Shown: one piece after another, positions 45,055 through 57,604 of the stretch
Position numbering within the stretch: the stretch's first letter is position 1
Layout of the letters: each line of letters opens with the position of its first letter
Assembly: GCF_000499845.2 (NCBI RefSeq)
Contig: NC_023749.2
Location: 12,179,625 to 12,243,624 of the forward strand
Length of the DNA stretch: 64,000 nt
Origin: Phaseolus vulgaris
Lineage: Eukaryota > Streptophyta > Magnoliopsida > Fabales > Fabaceae
Direction of reading: 5' to 3'
Translations under genes and position numbers: made by a program
The notes under the pieces: model-generated
Database searches by the model: none
What the model was told of the DNA's origin: nothing
The model's input: only the letters and a program-made list of their open reading frames with translations

Positions 45055-48000
45055 CTATTTACACTTGAAAACTGGAACGAAAAACTTAGTGTAGTCAATC
45101 TCCCATATCTCTTCTATAAAACCATAGTATGCCATTGATCCAAGTACTGGATTTGTATCTTTCGAAGTCGAAAACTGCATTGACTCGGCTTTAAGAGTAA
45201 CACCAGAATTTTGAACTGTACTCTTTTCATCCATGGACTTCGTGTAAAATATACAATTATTCACTTCGTACGCTGTACATGAGATGACATCAAACTTCAA
45301 TCCAGCAGCCAACCAGGTCAAGGTCTCTGATGCCGTTGAATCCTTGAACACCTCGTCTTTAAACCAAGGCATGAAAGTTCTATTATGTTCCATCAAGACC
45401 CATTTCTCTGCTTATCTTGGGTTATTTGCCTTCACAATGGCTTTATGAGCTTCTATGTAAGGTACAACTTCATCTGTGTTATTCAATATGTTCAAATGTG
45501 CTTGCAAGACTTCTGATCGAGATTTGCTTACAATATTCACACCATGTAAACATTTACTTGTAGAACGCCTGTGGTGCCATGAATTAGCTGGAACACCTAT
45601 TGTGATGGCATTTCATGAAGTTCTTCTTGAATCAATGTAGAGTAATGGGGCGGAAGCAATGAATGAAGGTGAGCAAGATCCTCCTAGGAGTGGTGTTGAT
45701 CTTGTAGGTGCATGCTATGTGTGGTTATTGGGTGGTTCGGCCAGCCCAAGGGAAAAGATGAAGGAATTGAAGTTTAGAGCCTAGGATTCTAGGGAGAAGC
45801 AAAGTTTGGCACAAAATGGCAGCATAACTTTACTCACAATAAACTTGAAAATACAAGGTGTAGGCTCCTCCTTTTATAGGCTAAGGAGGACCATAATGCA
45901 ACCCTAATGCTAGCCAAATGAAATGTAAATGTGAAGCACATGGGTGCACAAATGAGCACATGGGGAGGGGTGTGTCTAGTTTTTATGCTCACCCCCTCCA
46001 TGGGCTTTCTAGACCGGCCTTGGTAAATTTAGAGGTTTTTTTAGAAACTCTAAGTTTACCTAGGTTGGTGTTTTAGGTGCCAAAATTAATTCTAAGAAAA
46101 TTACAAATAAAGTTCCTATGCTAATTTTGACAAGAAATTAAAGTCTACTCTACACTAGAGTTTATGGCATTTGATTATGTAAAAGAACGTCTTCTTGGAT
46201 CCTCTTGGCCATAACTCTATGGTTGGCCCAAATCTACCCTTTGGTGGGCTTGCATGTGGGCTTGTGCTTGGGCCTCTTCCATCATATTGGATTTGCTTTT
46301 GTCATGTACTTTGAACAAAATTCAATACTTTCTTCAGCTATGTACCTTTCAATCATTGAAGCCTCTGGACGATAATGATTTTTCACATAACCTTTCAAAA
46401 TTTTCATATACCGCTCAACAGGGTACATCCATCTTAAGTACACTGGTCCACACAATCTAACCTCTCTTACCATATGCACCACTAGATGAACCATGATGTC
46501 AAAAAAAGACGGAGGAAAAAACATCTCCAATTCACACAAGATAACAACAATTTCATTTTGAAGTTCATCTAGTTTTGAGGGATCAATGACTTTACAACAG
46601 ATGGAAGAGAAGAATGAGCACAAACGGGTTATGGTATGTCTAACATTTTTTGGTAAGATCCCACGGATAGCTACCGGCAACAACTGTTGCATCAAGATGT
46701 GACAATCATGAGACTTCAACCCAATTAACTTCAAATCTTGCATTGACACTAGGCTCTTCACATTTGAGGAATGTCCTTGTGGCACTTTCACACCTTTTAG
46801 ACATTGACAAAAACTAATTTTTCATCTTTTGACATTGTGTAACAGGCTGGGGGCAAATATGTACCCTTACCCATTTCTATGGGTGCCAACTCATCGCGTA
46901 TGTTCATCTCAATCAAATCTAAACGAGCATTTAGACCATCCTTCGTCTTCCCGTTAATGTTAAGAAGTGTACCAATTAAGCTATCACACACATTCTTCTC
47001 AACATGCATTACATCTATACAATGTCTGACTTCTAACCTCGACCAGTACGGAAGATCAAAGAAGATTGATTTCTTCTTCCAAATATTTGTCACAAATGAC
47101 TTTTTTTTTTTTTACTTACCGAAGGTGTGGTCTATGTTATTTATCTTTTCGTAAACCTCAACACCGGTTAATGGAGTTGGTGGACCACTACCATCTTGGT
47201 GTCCATTAAAGGCTTTTTTCAGCCTCCGGTAAGGATGATGACTTCGAAGAAACCTCCGATGCCGAAGATATACTGTTTTCCTTCCATGTTTCAATTGTTG
47301 AGAAGCAGTGTCTTCTTCGCATATTGGACACGCTTTGTGACCCTTAACACTATAACCTGATAAGTTACCATATGCCGGAAAGTCATTGATAGTGCAAAAT
47401 GACATGACATGAAGCTTGAAAGTTTCATTAGCAAATCCGTCAAATACTTCAACACCCTGGTCCCGCATTAACTTCAAATCTTCAATTAGGGGACTTAGAT
47501 AAACATCAATATCATTCCCTAGTTGTTTCGGACCGGATATCATCATAGACAACATCATGTATTTTCGCTTCATGCACAATCCAGGAGGTAAGTTGTAAAT
47601 AACTAGTAATACAGGCCATGAACTGTGATTTGTACTCATATTACCAAACGGATTCATTCCGTCTGTAGCTAAACCAAGTTGGATATTTCTTGATTCTTTA
47701 CCAAACTCTGGAAAGTCATCATCAAATTTCTTCCATTGATAGAATCAGCTGGATGTCGGTACATGCCATCGCATTTCCTCTCATCTGCATGCCATCTAAG
47801 ATTCTTAGCATCCTCTGGGTTTGAAAACAAACGCTTCATCCTTGGAATGATGGGAAGATACCACATAACCTTCATTGGGGGTCCATGCTTTTCCATCTCA
47901 TCAATAGAATCATCATCTTTTTGTTTCAACTTATAACGTGATAACCCACACCTCGCACAATTTTTCAACAATTCAAAATCTTTCTGGTATAATATACAAT

Positions 48001-48637
48001 CATTAGGACATGCATGTATCTTTTTGTACTCCATACCCATTGGACAAAGAATCTTTTTGGCCTCGTAATTACGATTAGGTAGAGTATTTCCCTCTGGAAG
48101 CATATCCTTCAATAGCTGGAGCAATTCCGTGAAGCTTTTATCAGTCCATTCGTTTATTGCCTTCAAATTCATCAATCTTAACACCGCCGACAACCGTGTG
48201 AAGTTAGTTGATCCAGGATACAAATGAGTCTCTGCATCTCTTGACATACTTCCATATCCATGCGCTTTTGCAAAACACTCAGCTCCCACATCACGAATCG
48301 TGTCCTCCAATCGATCATCATCTCCATCATCGTGTACTGCTTCATCCATGGTAGAACCCACATATTCTTCAGTTACGGAAACACATGGTAAATTTAATAA
48401 TTCACCATGCCATGTCCAAGTTGTATAAGATCGAAGAAACCCATCACATAGCAGGTGTTCCCTCATGATATTCACATCCAGTATCCTTCCATTCAAACAG
48501 TTAACGCACGGACACCTGATCTTTGCTCCATCATGACCACTAATAATCGCGTTACGCTGCGCAAATTGTATAAATTCCTCTACTCCCCTTTCGTACTCAT
48601 CACTTATACGAACAACATTAATCTAACCTCGATCCAT
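45055..48637 (-). pseudogene. CACTA Tnp2-type transposase, broken
   Basis: The start ATG is at 48637 with a TAG at codon 5, where the family has MDRGW (so probably TGG to TAG). Domain order: transposase-associated domain (CPCVNCLNGR, 48500s), Transposase_21 with NCARCGLSRYKLKQ, a catalytic region with DIDVYLSPLIEDLKLMRDQGVEVFDG, and CPICEED (about 47330). It continues with IWKKKSIFFDLPYWSRLEVRHCIDVMHVEKNV (47090-46990), DUF4218 (about 46780-46330, LCGPVYLRWMYPVERYMKILKGYVKN) and, after the solo LTR, DUF4216 (45390-45060). A GTAAGT follows FGK near 47120 and may be a splice donor. Frame changes at about 47660 and 46795 and several stops inactivate it. Confidence 0.85.
45603..46284 (-). mobile_element. 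682-bp solo LTR inside the CACTA transposase
   Basis: TGATGG...CCATCA termini with 5-bp duplications TATTG at 45598-45602 and 46285-46289. On the minus strand it has a TATA box (CCTATAAAAGG at about 45880-45870). It separates the DUF4218 and DUF4216 coding parts. With no internal domain, it is the product of LTR-LTR recombination; the superfamily cannot be told. Confidence 0.85.
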
Positions 48638-49267
48638 TATATATTCTGGAATAGTTAGGATTTTCTAATAATTAGTATTCTATCTCACACATTTGCGGAG
48701 GGTCGAACACCCTCGAACTCAATCCAAACACGATAATTCTATTCTAAAAGTAACAACTAACATAACATTAAACTTTTATTAAAATGTAATTAACAACTAA
48801 CTAAATATATAATATAAATTTAAGAAAATACAAATTATATAATACAAATTTATATATAATAATATATAAATTATAATACACAAATATAAATTCAAAATAT
48901 TAAATAAAAATTCAAAAAATTTAAAATACAACACCAACCTTAATGTGAACCAAGTTGCTGGTGATCAGCGAAGCGGTGGCGGTGACGGCAGAAGCGGTGG
49001 CGGTGGCGGAGCAGGGACAAACCAGCGAAGACCAATGGAACAGTAAGCTAGCTAAAATGCAAATGCGCCAACGAAGTAAGGAACGAAAATGCCAATGCCA
49101 ACAAAGTAAGGAACGAAAATGAATGAATGAACGAACGAACGAACGAAACTTACAATGGTGAAAATGCAGAGAGGACGCGAGCGCAAGAGCAGTGGAAACG
49201 AAGAGCGGAGAAGAAAGTGAAAGTCTGAAACTGAGTGGCGCGCTTCAAATTTTAGGGTAAAAAGAAT

Positions 49268-49425
49268 TTACAAATGCAGTTCTAGAGTAAAACCGCATTT
49301 GTAAATCAATGCCAATGATTTACAAATGCGGTTTTTCATATGACTGCATTTGTAAATCAAATTAATTTCAAAAATGCCACCGCGTTTTTTACAAATGCGT
49401 TTAATCGCAAACCCGCATTTAATAA
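49268..49425. repeat. CACTA right subterminal repeats
   Basis: Four to five copies of the same 12-mer motif (TTTACAAATGCGGTT, AACCGCATTTGTAAAT), mirroring the left end. Confidence 0.8.
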
Positions 49426-49859
49426 GGAGTATTCTTTTAATCTTTTTGCACTAGTGAAATCAGTAAATGATACTTATATCATTATAGCTAAAAAACTTCT
49501 TTAACTTTAATGGATCTTGTTCATATAGCTATACTGTATATTATGAAAAATTATTTTATATATTACAGCTACTTAAACACTTATTTTCATTTAATATTAA
49601 GCATTATGTTTATTTATTCACCACCCAAGTTTCTTTGTTGCATCACAGTTCATGAGAAAATTGTTTTGTGTAATTAGTACTTTCATGTGTTTTTAATTTA
49701 AAAGTAATTTTTTTATCAACTTTAATTTGAAAGCGTACTTTATCTTTATTTCATATGTTTTGTTGTTGCAATCTATTCTAACTTATGGCTACTTAAGTAT
49801 TGCTGGATTTGATACCCATTTTAATTAATTAACAGTTTTTCTGGATATTGATTAATGTA

Positions 49860-51399
49860 TTGTGTTGTAAGACATTAAGTATTGTATATGTATTCTCAGA
49901 TGATGCAGTGATTCAATTTTATGGTTTAAACCAGCAAAATTTGATAAATCACTACAATTAATTCAATTCATATATTATACTTTATTAATGCTATAATACA
50001 ATATAATTAATACTATTAATGTTAGAATGTAAAGCTTATACTAATTTGACTTAAACAGGACATTCCTTTGAATATAAGATCTGATGCAACGATGGTAGCA
50101 GAAGGTGGTGAGTTTGCAGGTGATTCCAATTTCACCTTAACAAAAGGTTTGCAAAGTAGCAAAGCATTGTTGTTAGAGATGCATTTTATGCTTCCAACTG
50201 TGATGCAACAAAGAAATTCCTCAAGACAAAACAAAGAAAATTTCTATAACAATGCACCCAAAGCCTTGATATTTATAGGTATGTTCTTGTACATAAATTT
50301 TATCAAAGTTTATGGAGGATTTAATAATTAAACGATTCCAATCATGTAACTATTGGATTATGCTTGTCATTTTCTAAAATATCCTATTGTGAGAGGATGA
50401 AAATCTATTATAAAGAAAAAAACTTCAAAATTTCATCATTTTATAAAATTATGAGAACAAGTCATTAGTCACATGTTTTGAACGAAATAATTATAAAATT
50501 GTATATGGTTAGATTTAATTAATCATCATCTCTATCTAATATATGTGATTGTGCACGTCGTCATGAATCAAAATACCTCACACAACATTATCCATGAAGA
50601 CACATCAAGAAAAATTATTGTTTCTTTTGTTTTACACGTTTCATGTCTTGTTCTGATATACAACTTTGCAAGATGACAAAATGGCATGCAACAAACCATA
50701 AATGCATCGCTCTTCCATAGGCCTTTTTTTGCAAATTGAGTCATGCAGCAACTTCAATACAAATGACACTCATGCAAGGTTCAGATTCAAATTCATTATT
50801 ATGCTTTCCACACTTCTAAACTTTTATAAAGTTTATATAGGTAAATGTAAGATATAAATGCATGACGCATTTATCTTATCTCAATGCATAAAAAATCAGT
50901 GAAAAACATTATATAGTATAAGAAATATTATTAGGTTAGCATCCCAAAACTATATGCAACATAATAATAATATAAGAAGTAAGAAAATTATATAAATGTT
51001 ATTTTTGTGAGAAATATTAAAAAGTTAAACATAATAATAAACCATGTTTATTATGTTGCATTAGTTTTGGATTCTAATCTAATGAGATTTTTTATATTAT
51101 GTGACTTTTTATTGGTGTGAAAGATTAAATACTCATATATTTATGCATTGAGATAAGTTACACGAATGCATGCATTTGTTTTATATCTCACATATCCAAT
51201 TTTACATTTACCTATACAACGTTAGAAGTGTGGAAAATTCAGTGATAAATTTGCATGCATGTCTAAAACATAGATAAACCCTATAGTGTATTCTAATTAT
51301 TATGACTATTTATTAAAAAAAAGTGAAGAATATTTATAAAAAAATATTTCAATTTGCACTATATTTAACATTGTTTTTTTTTTCTTTTAATCTGACGTA
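49860..51399. other. Block 2 non-coding with an exon-like ORF at 50059-50331
   Basis: After a possible acceptor (ACTTAAACAG ending at about 50058) the frame reads RSDATMVAEGGEFAGDSNFTLTKG and remains open. I do not recognise it. Its part at 50140-50240 resembles the arms of the inverted repeats at 30.4 and 51.4 kb. Confidence 0.35.
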
Positions 51400-51965
51400 A
51401 CATGCAAAGTATTAAAGTATTATTGTCAGAGATGTATTTTCTCCCTACCTATGAAAATAATTACAATTTTTTTTTCTGGTTTTAAAGAATTATTGTTTTG
51501 CAGAGAATTCCAGTTCTAACTGTGATGCATTTAAAAATTCTTCAAAACAGAACAAAGAAAGCTTCCAATAGAAAAAAAAATAGAAAAGAAAAGAAAAGAG
51601 GTGAGAGTTAATCACTTTATATTTTTTCTGTTATTTGAAAATACTAAATAAAATAAATAATTTTTCTTTAGAAGAGTATAAATCAATAACAATAATAATT
51701 ACAGAATGTTACTATAGTTTTCTACTCTTCTAAGAAAAATTTAATTATTTTATTTATTATTTTAAAAAAGTTTAAGTAACAGATTTCTTTTCTTCTTCTA
51801 GTATAAGTTTTCTTTGTTTTGTCTTGAGGAATATTTGAGTGCATCACAGTTGGAATTGAAATAATTTGCAAAACAATTTTTTTTAAAGTAGTAAGACAGA
51901 AGAAGGCAGCAAATAATTTTTGACAGCAATGTACTTTGTATGCAAATTTTGTTATGTCAGGAGAA
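51400..51965. repeat. Large imperfect inverted repeat (hairpin locus), block 2
   Basis: Paralogue of 30410-30990. Arms of about 280 bp and 230 bp face each other around a loop near 51690-51715. Pairing includes AACTGTGATGCATTTAAAAATTC against the complement of GAATATTTGAGTGCATCACAGTT. Confidence 0.7.
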
Positions 51966-52718
51966 GACATTAAAAAAAGTGTTAAGTAAGTGCATGTTAA
52001 AATAGGTGATAATGTTGGAATGTAAATTTTTCACATCAATTTTCTTAAACATTATCCTTCAAAATTAATCTTTGTATCTAAAATCTAATAATTTACTTTA
52101 TCAACAAAAAATAATTAAATTAAAGAAAGTATTTGATGCATGTTTCAACTCTTATATAAAAATTCTATTTGAAATAATCTTTATAGTAGAGATTATGTTA
52201 GATTTTTTATATTAGGGTTAGGATATCTTAAGTGCTTTTTTAATTTAAATAATTAAAGTGATGAATATTAAAGTGATGAATATTTGAATTAATTGAAATA
52301 GTTATTATTTTTAATAAATTTGACATGTAGAAGCATTAATATATCATAGGAAATCCAAGTACATTAATTTACACGTGTCTTCTTCTGATATGCAGTTTTG
52401 GAAGATGACAACATAAACCATAAATGCATTGTTCTTCCATAGGCGTTTTCTGCATGCTTTTTCAAATAATTCAGAAAAATGGTTCTATTTTAGTCTTAGC
52501 ATTTTTTTTTTCAAAAACGAAAGTAAAATGTTTCAAGTTTATGTAAAATGGAAATTAACTTCAGATTTTTACCAATATTTTTTCTTGTTTTACACTGTCA
52601 TCCATTTTTATTTATTTATTTTGTTTTACTTTTTAAGTAGTTTAATGTAATTATCCCAAATAACAATAAGGAAGAGAACCTTATCTTTTCTGATAGCCCC
52701 AATGAAACCTTGCTGCAT

Positions 52719-52727
52719 TATAAATAG
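52719..52727 (+). promoter_or_regulatory. TATA box of the MUDRA-domain gene
   Basis: TATAAATAG is followed by a leader to about 52815, where GAGAG precedes the donor GTATGC at 52816. The acceptor TTTTCAG ends at 53570, four bases (ATA then A) before the ATG. The equivalent stretch is missing from block 1. Confidence 0.55.
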
Positions 52728-53573
52728 ATGGAACCTTTACTTAGCAAAATCAATATTTTCTCTGAAGCAAAAATATTTGCAGATATTCATTTTCTTCAGT
52801 TCATTCCTTTGAGAGGTATGCTTTTGTAAATGCTCTTCCTTTTATTTTCAAAAAATACTTGCTGTGCTGCTGCTTGCATGTTTGAAGATGAGGTTGGTGA
52901 ATTTGTATAGGGGTTGCAACGTCTTTAAAAAAATTTATTTTATTTTATTTTTTTATTGTTGAGATAAAAAAACATATCTTTCTTTCATTTGATCTGATAT
53001 ATGTTAGTTGCAAAATCTGTTATCGATTACAATACACATAAACTAGCTATTTTGATGAATGACAGTGGCTTCTTCTCTAAAAACCTTTCTTTTCTTTGTT
53101 TTGGATTTTTTTACCAATAAAAGAATTAAATAAATAAATTACAAAAACACTTAAAAAATGTTTCACCTGTATATCTAAAGTATCACAGCTATGAGAGTTC
53201 TTGTCTTCATCTAAATTTCTGGATAAATATAAAATTATCATCTTACATTGATAAACTTGACAAGGAAAAAACTTTCTGAATCATACGCAGCTTGCAAAAA
53301 TTGAATCATTTACTTCGGTTCCTAATAAGTACCTTTTTGTTTGTAATTGCTATTAAGTTTTGTTTGTAATTTTATTATTAATATATGCTTTTTGTATAAA
53401 AAAAATTGTATACGTGAGTGAAATTAGTTTTTGCGGAATCTTAGCTTGTACAATTCACAGGAATAAGCATAGTAATAATTTGTAGGTTAGTCGTTGTTGT
53501 TTTTCAAGTGTAATTAATATAGGTTTTCGACTAAGTATGTAATTAATTTTTTTATATGTTTCATTTTCAGATA

Positions 53574-53990
53574 ATGGCTTTTCAATCTATGATGACTTTG
53601 ATTTACTACAACGGTCAAATTATGACTGACGAACTCATGTCATCACAATTCATGAGTGAAGTTGCTAGATATCTAGAAGTAAACAACTGTATGACACTGA
53701 CAACTCTAAAACAAATTATTTTAAATTTGTTCATCCCTTTCAACGGCAAATCATACACGGTTGATTTGTTTTATCGTTGTCCAATAACAATGAATGGACT
53801 ATGGACATCTTATCGTTGCTTGACCATTCAAGATGACGATGATCTACAATACGTGATTGCGTATGCCAAAAAGTACGAACCTCTCTTGCAGTTTGAGGTC
53901 ATGTCATTCATCTGCGAATACAAGACAACAAGTGATATCGCTTGGGAATACTTAGAAAAACAACTAAATGATTCTTTACATATAGAGTAA
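53574..53990 (+). CDS. MUDRA-type transposase N-terminal-domain protein (138 aa)
   Basis: The ATG at 53574 lies just after a splice acceptor. The protein has LIYYNGQIMTDE, a middle LTTLKQIILNLFIPFNGKSYTVDLFYRCPITMNG and an acidic IQDDDDLQYVIAYAKKYEPLLQFEVM segment. This order (YYNG start, LKxxI, IxYRxP, IxDDDDVxxMF) is that of the N-terminal domain of plant MuDR-like transposases. Those proteins go on to a CCHC/SWIM and DDE domain. Here the ORF ends after 138 codons and none of these follows. It is therefore either a stand-alone derivative or a truncated remnant that kept promoter, intron and ORF. It has no stops, unlike its block 1 duplicate. DNA- or protein-binding is inferred only. Confidence 0.55.
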   Translation: MAFQSMMTLIYYNGQIMTDELMSSQFMSEVARYLEVNNCMTLTTLKQIILNLFIPFNGKSYTVDLFYRCPITMNGLWTSYRCLTIQDDDDLQYVIAYAKKYEPLLQFEVMSFICEYKTTSDIAWEYLEKQLNDSLHIE

Positions 53991-56516
53991 CTATGCCATT
54001 TTTATGTATTTTTTTTCTTAAATTTGTACTATATTTTCTATTGAATTTCAAGATATGTTTGTCATAATAAGTTAATTATATTTTATTTTTATTTTACAAA
54101 TTTATTGCTTATCATGGTTGAGTTAAACAAACACAACTTTGAAGATGACTAATATCATATGCATATTCACGCATATGGAAAAATGACAAATATTAATGGA
54201 ACATAGAAACATAAAACAAAAGTAACCTTTAATTACGTAAGCATCATAATTAAAAAAGTTATTATTCCTAACCTATAACTAAATTATTTTAATCCATTCT
54301 ATTAGCATGTTGAACTGGTAAGAGAAACATCATAATTTCTTTTAACATATCTAATATCTTTTAAGTGAAGTATACAATTTAATATTTTTTATCAACTAAT
54401 AATAAATTGAATAAATGGCGTATCTAAGATTTAATCTAACCCTTATAACAATGCAGTCATCTTGTGCAAGTGTTCCTTCTTAACATTGTGTCTCTAACTT
54501 TCATATTCGTTACAGCAACATTCTTCCTGTAGCAGCTTGCACGACACTACTAGGTAGTTAAAACCATTTCAATTTTATTTGATGATAGCAAAACAGTTTA
54601 TTAATTTATTCTAAAATATAAAATGGAACTTGCAACTCTAACTTTTATTCTCTGCATAATTTAAGCAGTAAAAAGAAATGAGAGAGAGAATATGAATGTG
54701 TAAGTTTGTAAGATGGCTGGCTCAACCAAATTTGTTCAGAAATCTGAAATTTTTTCTAAAAATAAAAGAAGGAAGAGAATGAGCACTGGGCACACTTTTC
54801 ATTGAAAGTTTGATGTCGTTTGCAATAACACTTCTGTGACTGATGTTTGGATTAACGTTTGATGTCGTTTAATGAAAACCATCTTTGATCTCACAGTATA
54901 AAGAATCCAGCGATGATGATTGTCTCACATAATAATAAATGTTTTGGTGGCACCAACCCTGAGCATGCAGACTATGGCTTACATGCAGGGGCTGTTTCAC
55001 TGCAAATGGATCACCATCTCTATGCATCACTGCAAATGGATCAGGGTGCAGCACAAGTGGCAGACATGCATGCTTAGATTCAAATTTTTGACCATGCGTT
55101 GCAACTTCTTAGGTTTTCTGCATAATTGAATGTGTAAGTTTGTAAGATAGCTGGCTCAACCAAATTTGTGCATAATTTGTTTTATAAGAAAACATTGAAA
55201 TTTGTAGCATTGATCCAATGAATTGAATAAGTTTACTGAGATGAAGTTGAGGTCAAAGCCTTGAGATGCTGAATCAGGTTAGAAACAGAAGCTATTCTGC
55301 AAAGCAGTAGCAGCTGCTGTTTACTGCGCACCCTGCTACTTTACCACTTTACAATTTCATTGGTTTTATATCTGTTCTGCAGGCCACAACATTAAACTTC
55401 TTGTTTTCTTCCTTTGAATACAAGAAATAATTAGATAAAAATTGTAAAAAAAATGCTTTCGAAGAAAAGTAGTAATTTTAGGTTGAAATGAATTTATAAT
55501 GCTTAAAATAAGTTTAATTAAGTTAAAAAAAATGGATAAATGGTGTGAGATAATTTTAGTTAACGGATATGGAATTCTATATAACTTATTGTGTGATAAT
55601 TAATAATTACATTATTAGTTACTTCGATATTTTTACAAATTATTACAATTTTATTTGATGATAGCAAAACAATATATTTATTCATTCTAAATATAGATAA
55701 CTTGTAGTATGTCTTTTTTACTAGCAATAAAAAGTATATAAATAAAGTCTTTGGGAACCCATATACAAAGATCTAATTTATGTATAGAGGGAAATTAAAC
55801 ATAGAAAATGTGTCAGAATAGTGACCTTGCCAAGAAAAAGCTTTAAAAAGTCATACGTGGCTTTATTAAAAAACTTACCCTTCTTTCAACTCTATATCCC
55901 TGCTAATTTAATCAGTAAAATGAAATATGAGAGAGATTACATGAATGTGTAACTTTCTAAGATTATTTATTATATTTTTTTTTTGATAAAAAAAAATGGT
56001 TCAACCAAATTTCTTCAGAAATGAGAGAAATTTTTTGAAAATAAAAGAAGGAAGAGAAAGAGCACTGGGCACACTTTTCGTTGAAATTTGATCTCACAAT
56101 CTCTGTGCTAGATGAATGCTTCCACTTCTTCTAGTTCCCTTTCCAAAAAACTGCACTTAATGTTTTGTATCAGTCTTGGTCTAATTCACCATCTCAATGC
56201 TACATTAATCCTTCCATCTTAATTTCTTTATTAATTAATATATCAAGATCATATATTATTTCCATCAAAATTTAAGTTAAAATTGAAGAGCTGGTGTGTG
56301 TAATAAACACAGAAGAAAGGTTACACAACCGTATTCCTTTATACTGTTGATTCATTAACAAAATTATTTTGAGGTCCACAATATCTGAATCAAGATGTTT
56401 GTCATTTTTTTGTTTGAATTTTTGGACGGAAATCAATAATAATTTAAATATTTTTTATTAATTTTGGAAGCTTTTTTAAGAATAAAATTTTGACGAAATT
56501 CAAAATGTTAAAGAAG
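53991..56516. other. Block 2 non-coding
   Basis: Collinear with 37095-40430. It includes copies of the ACTGGGCACA motif (about 54783 and 56058). No gene recognised. Confidence 0.6.
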
Positions 56517-56570
56517 ATAATACTTTAAATATTTTTTTTTTATAAGCAAAGAATGAATAAATATAAAAAT

Positions 56571-56591
56571 GGGACACTTCAGGGGTGTCCC
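56571..56591 (-). other. 3'-terminal hairpin of LINE C
   Basis: GGGACAC (56571-56577) pairs with GTGTCCC (56585-56591), about 38 nt from the A tail. Confidence 0.75.
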
Positions 56592-57604
56592 AACCCGTAT
56601 GCATCCAATAGGTGCTTTAAACAGGAAGAGAATGAGAAATGCATCATGAGTTCACCTAACCTATTCAGAACACCCTGAACCTGCTAAACATGCAACCCAT
56701 AATAACTAAAAAGAGCAACATTACAGCAAACAAGATAGTACTTTCCAATTCAATAACAGAATAAGTGCACCATATCCACGACCAGCAGCATATCACACTC
56801 CAATTGCGCCTCACCTTGGTGTAATCCTGTCGTTCACCAACCTCAAATTCCAAAAAAACACAAAAACCAGCAGCATAACATGCCCTGCATTAGACTCAAA
56901 AACCTCTGCAACAAAAGCTGCTCCAAGTTGCACTTTCTGTTATATCATTAACAATTCCATGCATCTCCCTTGCTATGCCCATCAACTAGGATTCCATGAT
57001 TTCGTAACCCCAGCACAAACTCCACTCCGCGCCATATACCCACCTTAGTTGAGAAGTTGGGACCCTCCACCCGTATCTCTTCTACTTCGCTTCACCTTAG
57101 ACACCACCTACTCCCACAAAAATTGAGCAACAGTAATTCTCCTTGCAGCAAGGCCCATCTCCTTAACAACTTCACCTTTATAAAAGATTATGTTCATAGC
57201 AGAGTCCTCTCCTCAGGACATTTCTCAAACTCTTTCGGTCTGCACATGCTTCCATATCTACATGTATGTGCTGAGATCATGCCAGCTCCTCCATTTCCAT
57301 CACCGATGCACTCACAAAAGCAGAGAGATCACTGCCAACTGGAGATATCATTGAGCTTGACTTTCCATCCCTTCTTCCATGATTTGCCTGGACCAAGACA
57401 ATAACCTGGGTCATCTATACTAAATCCCTTATGTCCTCCTTGTGTGCTCCCCCTAGGTACACGGACCTATTGCACCCCATCTTGCTAACCATTCCACCAT
57501 CTACTACATCACCTAAACTCCCCCAAAGAGACACCCAGCACCCGTGCAACCTTCCCACCTAACAACAGTATCAGCAGCATCCAGCAGCATAACACTAAAC
57601 CCTT

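Larger units (their letters stand above)
43090..49456 (-). mobile_element. CACTA (En/Spm) transposon, complete ends, 3-bp TSD
   Basis: It starts CACTAGCGCA at 43090 and ends, in reverse complement, CACTAGTGCA at 49456. AAA flanks both sides (43087-43089 and 49457-49459). Subterminal arrays of the 12-mer ACAAATGCGGTT and its complement line both ends. It encodes a Tnp2-type transposase and a C-terminal DUF8039/protease-like region on the minus strand. A solo LTR splits the transposase. Stops and frame changes make it non-autonomous today, though the ends look usable by a transposase supplied in trans. Confidence 0.92.

Noticed and set aside
46282..46791. Treating the DUF4218 ORF as an independent gene
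   Set aside because: It lies in order with the other transposase domains inside the CACTA borders and is one piece of that broken gene.
57057..57404. 115-aa plus-strand ORF in the LINE C 3'-UTR
   Set aside because: It is antisense to the element, has no homology signal and low-complexity Ser/Leu/His content typical of a chance frame.
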